The notes: generated by a model from the sequence alone, not told the origin. Positions 1 through 6,297 are shown, counted from the stretch's first letter. The stretch: DNA of 9,610 bases from Candidatus Gastranaerophilales bacterium (GCA_947624665.1 CANQLK010000062.1:1-9610); one strand, 5' to 3'. Numbers and translations: made by a program.

Positions 1-2
1 TT

Positions 3-53
3 GTTAATCGTGGAGGAAGAATTCCCGCCCCTATTCACAGTCTTAACAATTGA
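3..53 (+). CDS. Possible C-terminal tail of an upstream gene (partial)
   Basis: A frame open from the left edge ends in TGA at 51-53 and would encode a short tail reading NRGGRIPAPIHSLNN. I do not recognise the family and cannot assign a function from 16 residues. It is proposed as a real gene end because the stop falls 8 bases before the best-supported start of the TPR gene, which is normal operon spacing. Another frame is also open here, to position 75, so the choice is uncertain. Confidence 0.25.
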   Translation, partial: VNRGGRIPAPIHSLNN

Positions 54-57
54 GGTG
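52..57 (+). promoter_or_regulatory. Ribosome-binding site supporting a TTG start at 62
   Basis: GAGGTG at 52-57 matches the 3' part of the consensus AAGGAGGTG and lies 4 bases before the in-frame TTG at 62. Neither the TTG at 50 nor the ATG at 113 has a visible ribosome-binding site, so this element favours 62 as the start. Confidence 0.4.
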
Positions 58-61
58 TATT

Positions 62-715
62 TTGCTTTTATTTGATTTCAGCTTTATAAAAAGATTTATA
101 TTATTTCATTCAATGTACAATAAGGGTATATCCAAAGAGAATCTGGGACAATATCCTAAAGCGCAGACATATATGTTTCTTGCACTGTTTCTTATGCCGA
201 ATTCACTCAAAACATATAAAGCGATTGCCCGTATAAACAGAAAAAACAAATCTTTTCATAATGCACTGGACTTTTACTGTAAAGCTATAGCTAAATTTCC
301 TAATAAAGCTGAGCTGTTTGCTTTAAAAGCCGAGGTCTGCAGAAAAATTAAAGAATACGATTTTGCCATAGAAGCTTATGATATGGCAATAAAACTTAAT
401 GTCAAAAATTCCGAATACTACATTGCAAGAGCGGAAATAAAATATCTTTTAGGAGATTTACAAGGTGCAATTAACGACTATACAGGCGCTATTAACTGTA
501 ACAATAAAGATTATAAACTGTTTTCTCAAAGAGGCTTTTTGAAATTTGAAAAGAAAAATTTGGAAAGTGCAAAAGATGATTATAAATTCGCTATCAGTTT
601 AAATTCAACCAATCCGCATTTATATTACATGCTTGGTGCTATTGAAAAATTGTTAAACAAAGATAATGAAGCGGAAATTAATTTTAGCAAAGCAAAATCA
701 CTAAAGAGTATCTAA
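62..715 (+). CDS. Tetratricopeptide-repeat (TPR) protein
   Basis: This gene encodes about 217 residues made almost entirely of six 34-residue TPR units. Counting from the TTG at 50 (221 residues), the repeats fall at about 18-51, 52-85, 86-119, 120-153, 154-187 and 188-221. Canonical small and large positions are visible, for example G26, A38, A45 and P50 in the first repeat and AIEAYDMAIKLN in the third. TPRs form helical-hairpin scaffolds for protein-protein binding; the partner cannot be read from the sequence and no catalytic domain is attached. The stretch before the first repeat is hydrophobic (ILLLFDFSFIKRFILF), but no lipobox or clear signal peptide is seen. Start choice is open: TTG at 62 has an upstream GAGGTG, TTG at 50 overlaps the preceding stop, and ATG at 113 has no ribosome-binding site and would trim the first helix. 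The gene is probably the distal member of an operon entering from the left and ends convergently with the flavoprotein gene. Confidence 0.85.
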   Translation: MLLFDFSFIKRFILFHSMYNKGISKENLGQYPKAQTYMFLALFLMPNSLKTYKAIARINRKNKSFHNALDFYCKAIAKFPNKAELFALKAEVCRKIKEYDFAIEAYDMAIKLNVKNSEYYIARAEIKYLLGDLQGAINDYTGAINCNNKDYKLFSQRGFLKFEKKNLESAKDDYKFAISLNSTNPHLYYMLGAIEKLLNKDNEAEINFSKAKSLKSI

Positions 716-739
716 AATATTATTAAACGGTAAGTAAAA

Positions 740-761
740 TCAGTATTGTTCAAAATACTGA
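740..761 (-). terminator. Hairpin terminator between convergent genes
   Basis: TCAGTATT (740-747) pairs perfectly with AATACTGA (754-761) around a 6-base loop. Read on the minus strand, the stem is followed by TTTTACTTA, so it fits as an intrinsic terminator for the folK-flavoprotein unit, whose stop is at 780. On the plus strand the following bases are A-rich, and a T run appears only at 774-779, so termination of the TPR transcript by the same stem is less certain. Confidence 0.55.
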
Positions 762-779
762 AAAGAAGAATAATTTTTT

Positions 780-1982
780 CTATGAACTAACTGCATAGTA
801 AGCGTTATAAGCCGTAGACCAACAATTTTGAAGGTTAAATCCGCCCGTATATCCGTCTATATTAAGTATTTCTCCGATAAAATAAAGACCTTTTACAAGT
901 TTTGATTCCATTGTTTTGGGGTTGATTTCGTTTAAATCAATTCCGCCCGCACTAACAATTTCACTGCCTTTTTTTCTTGATACGGCATGAATTTTTAATT
1001 CAGTTACGGATTTTATCATTATCTCTTTTTCTTTCCTGTTCATTTGGGCGGTTTGTTTTTCGCCGTCTATATTATTGATTTTTATAATTTCATTTATATA
1101 ACTTTCGGGCGCCGTTTTTGAAAATACATTTTTTATCGTCTTTTTTGAGTTCGTTTTGATTATTTTTTCAATTTCTTCATAAGTAAAATCCGTTAATCTT
1201 AAATTCAATTCCAGAGGATTTTGTTCATTAAAATCGTCAAAAGCACATAGAGCAGACACTTTGAAAATACAAGGTCCCGATACGGAATTATGAGTAAATA
1301 ACACGTCCCCCGTACAAATCGGATATTTTTTATTATTAATTTTTATCTCAACATTTTTAAATGAAAGCCCCGAAAGATTGTATAAATATTTTTCTTTAAT
1401 ATCCAAAGCACATAAAGAAGGCACGGGGGATATGATATTATGCCCTAATTTTCTTGCAAATTCAAGCCCCCTGCCTTTTCCGCCCGTTGATATAATTAAA
1501 TATTCAAATTCAAATTCGTTGTCCGAGGTCTTTACGATAAATCTGCCGTCTTTTTTTTCTATTTCTGACACATTTTGTTTTATATGTTTAAAGTTATTTG
1601 TTTTTAAGTGTTTATTTAATTCATTTATAAGCTGTTTTGAACTGTCAGATACGGGGAAAATACGCTTGTCCTCTTGAACATAAGTTTTTATTGATAAGTC
1701 ATTAAAAAGATTTATTGTTTTTTCTTTGTCAAACTTTGAGAATACCGAAAGTAGAAATTTAGAACCTCTGGGATAATTTTTAACAAATTCACTTATATCA
1801 TCCTCATCATAAGAAAGATTGCATCTTCCTCCGCCTGTCGGAAGCAATGTGGAAAAAGGATTATTTACGTCAAACGCAAAAACATTAATATAAGGATTTT
1901 TTGAAAGCAGAACGGAAGCGAAACCGCCCGAAGCTCCGCAGCCTATTATTCCGACTTTTTTATATGTCAACTCTTGTTCCAT
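780..1982 (-). CDS. HI0933/YhiN-family FAD-dependent oxidoreductase
   Basis: This is a 400-residue flavoprotein of the HI0933/YhiN group, which also contains proteins annotated as BaiN or as aminoacetone-oxidase-like. The N-terminus carries the FAD-binding Rossmann motif GCGASG (residues 14-19, GxGxxG) with an acidic residue, D38, at the end of the second strand. The family signature TGGGRCN follows at 49-55. The C-terminal signature GEILNIDGYTGGFNLQ lies at 370-385, preceded by GGIDLNEI at 346, and closes the FAD site. Length is normal for the family. Most members have no proven substrate, so only an FAD-dependent redox role, probably cytoplasmic, is claimed. The start ATG lies 23 bases inside the end of folK and has no clear ribosome-binding site, so translation is probably coupled to folK. 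The usual GRKLL segment before TGGGRCN is replaced by FSTLLP, a mild divergence. The 740-761 hairpin probably ends the transcript. Confidence 0.88.
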   Translation of the reverse strand: MEQELTYKKVGIIGCGASGGFASVLLSKNPYINVFAFDVNNPFSTLLPTGGGRCNLSYDEDDISEFVKNYPRGSKFLLSVFSKFDKEKTINLFNDLSIKTYVQEDKRIFPVSDSSKQLINELNKHLKTNNFKHIKQNVSEIEKKDGRFIVKTSDNEFEFEYLIISTGGKGRGLEFARKLGHNIISPVPSLCALDIKEKYLYNLSGLSFKNVEIKINNKKYPICTGDVLFTHNSVSGPCIFKVSALCAFDDFNEQNPLELNLRLTDFTYEEIEKIIKTNSKKTIKNVFSKTAPESYINEIIKINNIDGEKQTAQMNRKEKEIMIKSVTELKIHAVSRKKGSEIVSAGGIDLNEINPKTMESKLVKGLYFIGEILNIDGYTGGFNLQNCWSTAYNAYYAVSS

Positions 1983-2466
1983 ATAAAAATACGTCGTCTA
2001 ATGTTTCTAAATCTTCATGTAATTGAAGCAGTGACTTTTTGTATTTAGGATGTTCGTAGTCAGGAATTAATTCCAGCAAAGGAACTAAAGCAAAAGCTCT
2101 TTCGTGCAGATGTTTATGGGGAATCTGCAAATCCGGTTCATCTATAGTTAAATCACCGTAGAACAAAATATCTATATCAATATTTCTTGCTTCATAATTG
2201 TTAGAATCAGAATGAGTTCTGCCCATCTGCATTTCGGTATTTTTACATAATTCCAACAGTTCTCTGGGCGACAGTTTCGTTTTAACTTCTATAACACCGT
2301 TAACAAACCAATCCAAATTCTTATTGCCCCAAGGCTCCGTTTCGTATAATGCGGAAGTTCTCACAACCGTAACCATGCCCGATAATGTAAGCATTTTAAC
2401 TGCTCGTTGTACATTGCCTACCTTATCACCTATATTAGAACCTAAACACAAATACGCTACTGCCAT
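1960..2466 (-). CDS. folK: 6-hydroxymethyl-7,8-dihydropterin pyrophosphokinase (HPPK)
   Basis: FolK transfers pyrophosphate from ATP to 6-hydroxymethyl-7,8-dihydropterin, the step before dihydropteroate synthase in folate synthesis; it is cytoplasmic. The 168-residue protein shows the family landmarks in order: LGSNIGD (8-14), YETEPWG (41-47), GR (82-83), R94, and IDIDIL (96-101), whose D97 and D99 correspond to the magnesium-binding aspartates of E. coli HPPK. IPH at 115-117 and R123 follow. The loop between GR and IDID (THSDSNNYEA) is one residue longer than in E. coli, and the usual second Arg and Trp are His and Tyr; I expect activity to be kept because the aspartates and R94 are present. 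The start is well supported by AAGGAG at 2472-2477 (minus strand), five bases before ATG. It is the first gene of a two-gene minus-strand unit with the flavoprotein. The other folate genes are not in the window. Confidence 0.95.
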   Translation of the reverse strand: MAVAYLCLGSNIGDKVGNVQRAVKMLTLSGMVTVVRTSALYETEPWGNKNLDWFVNGVIEVKTKLSPRELLELCKNTEMQMGRTHSDSNNYEARNIDIDILFYGDLTIDEPDLQIPHKHLHERAFALVPLLELIPDYEHPKYKKSLLQLHEDLETLDDVFLYGTRVDI

Positions 2467-2493
2467 TAGAACTCCTTGAAACTGTACATTAAT

Positions 2494-2522
2494 ATTTTAT
2501 TATGTTTCTTTTGTGTTTACAA
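2494..2522 (-). promoter_or_regulatory. Probable sigma-70-type promoter for folK
   Basis: On the minus strand, TTGTAA (2517-2522) and TAAAAT (2494-2499) are separated by exactly 17 bases, close to the TTGACA/TATAAT consensus. Transcription would start near 2487, giving a leader of about 20 bases that contains the AAGGAG ribosome-binding site of folK. Confidence 0.5.
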
Positions 2523-2546
2523 TAGTTTTTTTATAAATATTGTAAT
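2516..2546 (+). promoter_or_regulatory. Weak candidate promoter for the ribE-ribBA-GNAT unit
   Basis: TTTACA (2516-2521) and TGTAAT (2541-2546) resemble the -35 and -10 boxes, but the 19-base spacer is long. The -35 box overlaps that of the folK promoter on the other strand, so the two units may compete for or share control. An alternative -10 box, TATAAA at 2572-2577, has no good -35 partner. I see no FMN-riboswitch-like conserved elements in the 131-base gap. Confidence 0.22.
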
Positions 2547-2597
2547 AATAATTCAAAGTTTAAACTGCGGGTATAAATTTTGTGTTAAACTTAAAAT

Positions 2598-3239
2598 ATG
2601 TTTACGGGATTAATTGAAGAGCAGGGCAGAATAAAACAATGCGGGATTTCCTCAGAAGGAATGGAAATAACAGTTTCCTGCAAAAAAATATTATCTGATG
2701 TCAAAATAGGCTCAAGTATATGTATAAACGGAGCCTGTCAAACAGTAATTGATTACGGCGATGACTATATAACCGTTCAAGCCTCTAATGAAACATTAAA
2801 TGTAACTAATTATAAGGATATAAAAGTTAACGACTATGTTAATTTGGAAAGAGCATTAACGCTTAATAAAAGGATTGACGGACATATTGTTTCGGGTCAC
2901 GTCGATTGCACCGCCGAATTTATTGAATATAGAGATGAAGGTTTTTCAAAAAGATTTTTCTTTAAACTCCCCGATAACTTCACAAAATATATAATATATA
3001 AAGGCTCTGTTGCGATTAACGGAGTAAGTTTAACCGTAGCTTCCGTTGAAAACAATATATTTTCAGTGGAACTTATTCCCCTTACATTAAAAGAAGTTAA
3101 TATTTCCAAACTTAAAAAAGGTGATTATGTTAACATTGAAACGGACTTATTTGCCAAATATGTTGAAAAAATTTTTGGTTCAAAAGATAATATAAGTAAG
3201 ATTGATTATAATTTCTTAGCTGAGAATGGATTTGTGTAA
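2598..3239 (+). CDS. ribE: Riboflavin synthase, alpha subunit
   Basis: This enzyme dismutates two molecules of 6,7-dimethyl-8-ribityllumazine into riboflavin and a pyrimidinedione, the last step of riboflavin synthesis. The 213 residues form the normal two-repeat structure: an N-terminal lumazine-binding barrel (about 1-97) starting with the hallmark MFTGLIEE, and a second barrel (about 98-190). SICINGACQTV (40-50) in the first repeat is mirrored by SVAINGVSLTV (137-147) in the second. Functionally important positions known from E. coli are matched by C47, H101 (SGHVD), K135, S144 and D183. The C-terminal tail after about 193 is probably the trimer-forming segment. No clear ribosome-binding site precedes the ATG, which is unusual beside its neighbours, but the MFTG start is invariant in the family and fixes it. 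The gene leads an operon with ribBA, which starts one base after its stop. Confidence 0.96.
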   Translation: MFTGLIEEQGRIKQCGISSEGMEITVSCKKILSDVKIGSSICINGACQTVIDYGDDYITVQASNETLNVTNYKDIKVNDYVNLERALTLNKRIDGHIVSGHVDCTAEFIEYRDEGFSKRFFFKLPDNFTKYIIYKGSVAINGVSLTVASVENNIFSVELIPLTLKEVNISKLKKGDYVNIETDLFAKYVEKIFGSKDNISKIDYNFLAENGFV

Positions 3240-3240
3240 G

Positions 3241-4455
3241 ATGTCCGAAATAAAATTTAATACTATAGAAGAAGCAATAGAAGATTTTAAACAAGGAAAG
3301 CCGATAATAGTAGCAGACGATGAGGATAGGGAAAACGAAGGCGATGTAATAGTTCCTGCCCAATTTGCGACCCCTGAAATAATAAATTTTTTAATATCAC
3401 AATGTAAAGGAGTTGTATGCCTTGCATTAACAAGAGAGAAAGCAGAAAAATTAGGACTGTCCGAAATGGTAAGTCACAGTACTGACCCAAAGGGAACGGC
3501 ATTTACTCAAAGCATTGATGCGGATAAGAAATACGGAGTTACTACGGGCGTAAGTGCGTACGACCGTGCAAAGACAATAGAGGTTGCTTCCGCACCCGAT
3601 GCAATCCCTTCCGATTTATCAAGACCGGGACATATATTCCCTTTGATAGCAAGAAAAGGCGGAGTATTGGAAAGAGTAGGACATACTGAAGCTTCCGTTG
3701 ACTTGGCAAGACTGTCAGGACTTATGCCGTCTGCCGTTATTTGCGAAATAGTAAATGAAAACGGCACTATGGCAAGAAGAGATGACCTTGTTATGTTTTC
3801 AAAAAAACATAATCTCAAATTTATTACGGTTGCGCAGCTTATTGAATACAGACTTCAAAAAGAAATGTTTATGAAGCGTGAAGCAGCGGCTAATCTGCCC
3901 TCTGACTTCGGTGATTTTAAAATATACGGGTATATCAATCAACTGGGCGGTAATGACCAAGTTGCAATAGTTAAAGATGACGGTTCGGATAAAATTCCTA
4001 TGGTTAGAGTTCATTCCGAATGCTTAACGGGTGATATCTTCCATTCAAAAAGATGTGACTGCCAAAATCAGCTTGAAACGGCACTAAGAACTATTGATGA
4101 ATACGGAAAAGGCGCTCTTGTATATATAAGAGGTCATGAAGGCAGAGGAATAGGCCTTGTTAATAAAATTAAAGCCTATGCACTTCAGGAAAAAGGTCAA
4201 GATACCGTTCAGGCAAACATATCGCTCGGATTTCTTCCCGACCTTAGAAATTACGGTATCGGTGCTCAAATTTTAAGGGATTTAGGGTATACAAAAATTA
4301 AACTCATAACCAATAACCCCACAAAAATTGTAGCACTTAAAGGTTACGGGCTTGAAATAACAGAAAGAGTTGCACTCAAAACTCCTATTAACCAATTTAA
4401 TGAAAAATATATTCATACCAAAATTGATAAAATGGAACACTTAATTGACTTGTAG
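3241..4455 (+). CDS. ribBA: Bifunctional DHBP synthase / GTP cyclohydrolase II
   Basis: This fusion makes both starting materials of riboflavin: 3,4-dihydroxy-2-butanone 4-phosphate from ribulose 5-phosphate (RibB half) and 2,5-diamino-6-ribosylamino-pyrimidinone phosphate from GTP (RibA half). Numbered from the ATG at 3241 (404 residues), the RibB domain spans about 5-203 and has DDEDRENEGD (26-35), TGVSAYDRA (102-110), RPGHIFPL (128-135) and GHTE (147-150). The RibA domain spans about 206-400, with zinc ligands C261, C272 and C274, GRGIG (301-305), D334 and R336 at the positions of the E. coli catalytic pair, and TNNPTK (357-362). Both halves therefore look active. An in-frame ATG at 3226 would add MDLCK and overlap ribE; the ATG at 3241, one base after the ribE stop, matches the usual family N-terminus better. 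The GNAT gene follows after 9 bases. ribD and ribH, needed for the middle steps, are absent from the window. Confidence 0.96.
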   Translation: MSEIKFNTIEEAIEDFKQGKPIIVADDEDRENEGDVIVPAQFATPEIINFLISQCKGVVCLALTREKAEKLGLSEMVSHSTDPKGTAFTQSIDADKKYGVTTGVSAYDRAKTIEVASAPDAIPSDLSRPGHIFPLIARKGGVLERVGHTEASVDLARLSGLMPSAVICEIVNENGTMARRDDLVMFSKKHNLKFITVAQLIEYRLQKEMFMKREAAANLPSDFGDFKIYGYINQLGGNDQVAIVKDDGSDKIPMVRVHSECLTGDIFHSKRCDCQNQLETALRTIDEYGKGALVYIRGHEGRGIGLVNKIKAYALQEKGQDTVQANISLGFLPDLRNYGIGAQILRDLGYTKIKLITNNPTKIVALKGYGLEITERVALKTPINQFNEKYIHTKIDKMEHLIDL

Positions 4456-4464
4456 AGATATTTT

Positions 4465-5448
4465 ATGGCTAATTTAACAATATACAAAGCAGAATCATAT
4501 AATTCAAATTATTATACAATATTTTCAGGTGTTTATAATGATTTTAAAGCAAATGCAAAAAACGATTATAACTTTGAATTGCAGCCTCTTTCTTATGACA
4601 ATTTTATAAAAAGTATTGAAAACGGTTTGTTAAACTGCCTTATTCTGTTCGAAGATAACATTCCAACGGGGTTTCTTGCATATACTACTTTGATTTCGGA
4701 ATCAATAGAGCTTAACATAATTCATTGCATAGGGAATGAAAATCTCAATGCAAAAAGAAAAGTTCTGTTGGATAAATTTTTGGAAATCAATAAACACATT
4801 ATGAAAGAACGGGTTGTAACATACCCGATGTTGGGTAAACAAGCTCCATTCAGCGATGATATTCAAAATTTCGGGTTTAAAATAGTAAACACCGCAGTAA
4901 TGGGAATTAAATCCGAAGAAATATTAATGAGACAATTTCAAACTATTCAAATTCCCGATGATTATTCAATTACGAACTGGGATAATAAGTATTTTAAAGA
5001 TGCCGCCGAAATTATCCGTAATTCATTTAAAGACTCATCGGATGCATTGTTCGATACAAGATTTACCTCGGTTAACGGCTGTAAAGATATTCTTGAAAAG
5101 ATAATTCAGAATATTTACGGTACCTTTTTGCCCGAAATAACAAAGACATTATTGTATAAACACAAACCTGTGGGATTTTGCTTCGCTAACCTCACAAATG
5201 ACAAAATAGCAAATATCCCAATCGCCGCAATTATGAAAAAGCATAGAAATAAAGGTTTAAGCAAAATTTTGATTAATTCATTACTCCAAGATTTAAAAAA
5301 TCAACTCGAAGCAAAAAAATTATTATTGACCGAAATTAATGCCAGCTGTGATGCGGATAATATATCTGCGTATAAAATGTATGAATCAGCAGGATTTACC
5401 CGAGAGTATACCTACCCTCAGGCATATCATCCTGCTTTTATATATTAG
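4465..5448 (+). CDS. Tandem GNAT-family N-acetyltransferase
   Basis: This 327-residue protein has a clear C-terminal GNAT fold. HRNKGLSKIL (260-269) is the motif-A acetyl-CoA pyrophosphate loop (R-x-x-G-x-x type), and N299 with SAYKMYESAGF (301-311) is the motif-B helix ending in the common AGF. The N-terminal half (about 1-150) looks like a second, degenerate GNAT unit: it has a strand resembling IPTGFLAYTTL (66-76) and an FGFKIV end (136-141) but no recognisable acetyl-CoA loop. Such double-GNAT proteins usually keep one active site and use the other half for structure or substrate binding. The acceptor substrate cannot be inferred. The gene sits 9 bases after ribBA, with a modest GAGAT ribosome-binding site, so it is probably co-transcribed with the riboflavin genes, although a role in that pathway is not established. 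Its stop codon overlaps that of the convergent 67-codon gene, and a terminator-like hairpin lies inside its last codons. Confidence 0.85.
   Translation: MANLTIYKAESYNSNYYTIFSGVYNDFKANAKNDYNFELQPLSYDNFIKSIENGLLNCLILFEDNIPTGFLAYTTLISESIELNIIHCIGNENLNAKRKVLLDKFLEINKHIMKERVVTYPMLGKQAPFSDDIQNFGFKIVNTAVMGIKSEEILMRQFQTIQIPDDYSITNWDNKYFKDAAEIIRNSFKDSSDALFDTRFTSVNGCKDILEKIIQNIYGTFLPEITKTLLYKHKPVGFCFANLTNDKIANIPIAAIMKKHRNKGLSKILINSLLQDLKNQLEAKKLLLTEINASCDADNISAYKMYESAGFTREYTYPQAYHPAFIY
5388..5440 (+). terminator. Hairpin with T-rich tail inside the end of the GNAT gene
   Basis: AGCAGGAT (5388-5395) pairs perfectly with ATCCTGCT (5429-5436) and is followed by TTTATATATT. The 33-base loop is long for an intrinsic terminator but may fold further (CCT/AGG at 5411-5413 and 5420-5422). 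Since the next gene converges with no gap, a terminator for the ribE-ribBA-GNAT transcript would have to lie in coding sequence, which this does. Confidence 0.35.
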
Positions 5449-5648
5449 TTATTACTGTATACAACTTTCATTGTCGCTAAATTTTTTATGGCAAGCATTT
5501 TGTGCTTATTTTTTTGTTCTCTGTTAATATTAAAAATTCTTATAATTCTTTGAATTTCTTCCAATTGCATTCTGTTTCTTGCAATATAAGCGTTTCTGAC
5601 AGGCTCATTAATTGTCCCTAACACTTCCGCTAATTGTTCTTCGTTCAT
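5445..5648 (-). CDS. Small hypothetical protein, 67 residues
   Basis: I do not recognise this protein. It is 67 residues, rich in charged residues and helix formers, without cysteines, membrane segments or a signal peptide. The first part (EEQLAEVLGTINEP) is acidic. The middle (RNRMQLEEIQRIIRIF) could form an amphipathic helix, and the segment after it is basic (NREQKNKHK), which would suit binding nucleic acid or a partner, but this is speculation. Support for a real gene: a purine-rich AGGGGAG (5652-5658) lies just before the ATG, although only 3 bases away, and the frame fills an otherwise empty stretch between two convergent or divergent genes. Its TAA stop overlaps the TAG of the GNAT gene tail to tail. 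The 117 bases upstream would hold its promoter as well as that of yhcH; I could not pick a convincing minus-strand promoter there. Confidence 0.55.
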   Translation of the reverse strand: MNEEQLAEVLGTINEPVRNAYIARNRMQLEEIQRIIRIFNINREQKNKHKMLAIKNLATMKVVYSNN

Positions 5649-5728
5649 AAACTCCCCTAGCCCAATTGTACTTTTCTATTTTTCCTATATATTAATAAAG
5701 TTTTTTTGCTTAAAATAATTGCCCTTTC

Positions 5729-5758
5729 TTTAACAGATGTAAATTTTTATGTTAATAT
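5729..5758 (+). promoter_or_regulatory. Weak candidate promoter for yhcH
   Basis: TTTAAC (5729-5734) and TAATAT (5753-5758) are spaced by 18 bases and partly match the sigma-70 consensus. Transcription would begin near 5765, giving a very short leader made up mainly of the ribosome-binding site. The whole region is AT-rich, so chance matches are likely. Confidence 0.2.
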
Positions 5759-5767
5759 TTAAAAAAT

Positions 5768-5772
5768 GGAGG
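5768..5772 (+). promoter_or_regulatory. Ribosome-binding site that fixes the yhcH start at 5781
   Basis: GGAGG at 5768-5772 lies 8 bases before the ATG at 5781. It overlaps an in-frame upstream ATG at 5766, which would otherwise look like the start but has no such site of its own. Confidence 0.75.
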
Positions 5773-5780
5773 ATATACTC

Positions 5781-6224
5781 ATGATTATTGATAAATTAAC
5801 AAATTCGGACAAGTATTTATGTCTGCATAAAGATTTTAAATTGGTTTTCGATTTTCTAAAAAATAACAATTTGGCTGAACTTGATTGCGGCAGGCATGAA
5901 TTAAGAGGAAATGAAGTATTTTTTAATTTGCAGGAATATGAAACAAAGCCCTATCAAAAGCTTGAAGCACACAGGAAATACATTGATATCCAAGTTTTGG
6001 CAATGGGAAAAGAATACATGGGCTATACAAATATAGATAACACAACTCAAGCCGAGAAATACAATGAAGAAAAAGACGTGGTATTTTTAAACGGCGAAAC
6101 GGATAAGCTTTTGGCAACAAATGAAATGTTTTTAATATTCTTCCCTCAGGATGCTCACATGCCTGCATTACGCACAAATAAAAGCGAGCATGTCAAAAAG
6201 GCAATATTTAAAATAGCACTTTAG
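5781..6224 (+). CDS. YhcH/YjgK/YiaL-family (DUF386) sugar-anomerase-like protein
   Basis: This 147-residue protein belongs to the YhcH/YjgK/YiaL cupin-like family. The start at 5781 gives MIIDKL, the usual family N-terminus. Family landmarks are E62, H64 and D69 within EAHRKYIDIQ (62-71), YNEEKDVVF (94-102), and FFPQDAHMP (120-128) with H126; these His and acidic residues line the proposed metal-binding pocket. YhcH of E. coli is tied to sialic-acid catabolism and acts as an N-acetylneuraminate anomerase, while other members sit in different sugar operons, so the exact sugar here is open. No nan genes or other sugar genes flank it; it appears to be a single-gene unit ending at the 6249-6281 hairpin. 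A link to host-glycan sugars would fit a gut organism but is inference. Confidence 0.9.
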   Translation: MIIDKLTNSDKYLCLHKDFKLVFDFLKNNNLAELDCGRHELRGNEVFFNLQEYETKPYQKLEAHRKYIDIQVLAMGKEYMGYTNIDNTTQAEKYNEEKDVVFLNGETDKLLATNEMFLIFFPQDAHMPALRTNKSEHVKKAIFKIAL

Positions 6225-6248
6225 AAATACTTAATAGAAAAAAGAAGT

Positions 6249-6281
6249 AAAAGGCTTATATAGAGAGAAAAAGCCTGTTTT
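6249..6281 (+). terminator. Probable intrinsic terminator after yhcH
   Basis: AGGCTT (6252-6257) pairs with AAGCCT (6271-6276) around a 13-base loop. A flanking AAA (6249-6251) can pair with TTT (6278-6280) across a single bulged G. The T run is short (TTTT then A), so the terminator may be leaky. It lies 25 bases after the yhcH stop. Confidence 0.5.
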
Positions 6282-6297
6282 AATTTGCGTAAAAATT

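Noticed and set aside
1378..1677. Plus-strand open frame of 99 codons inside the flavoprotein gene
   Set aside because: It is opposite a clear family member and its product shows no domain; the open frame follows from the codon bias of the real gene.
2467..2597. FMN riboswitch before ribE
   Set aside because: The gap is only 131 bases, very AT-rich, and lacks the conserved GC-rich helices and AGGGGCA-type elements expected of that riboswitch.
3507..3818. Minus-strand open frame of 103 codons inside ribBA
   Set aside because: ribBA motifs TGVSAYDRA and RPGHIFPL are encoded across this stretch on the plus strand; the antisense product resembles nothing.
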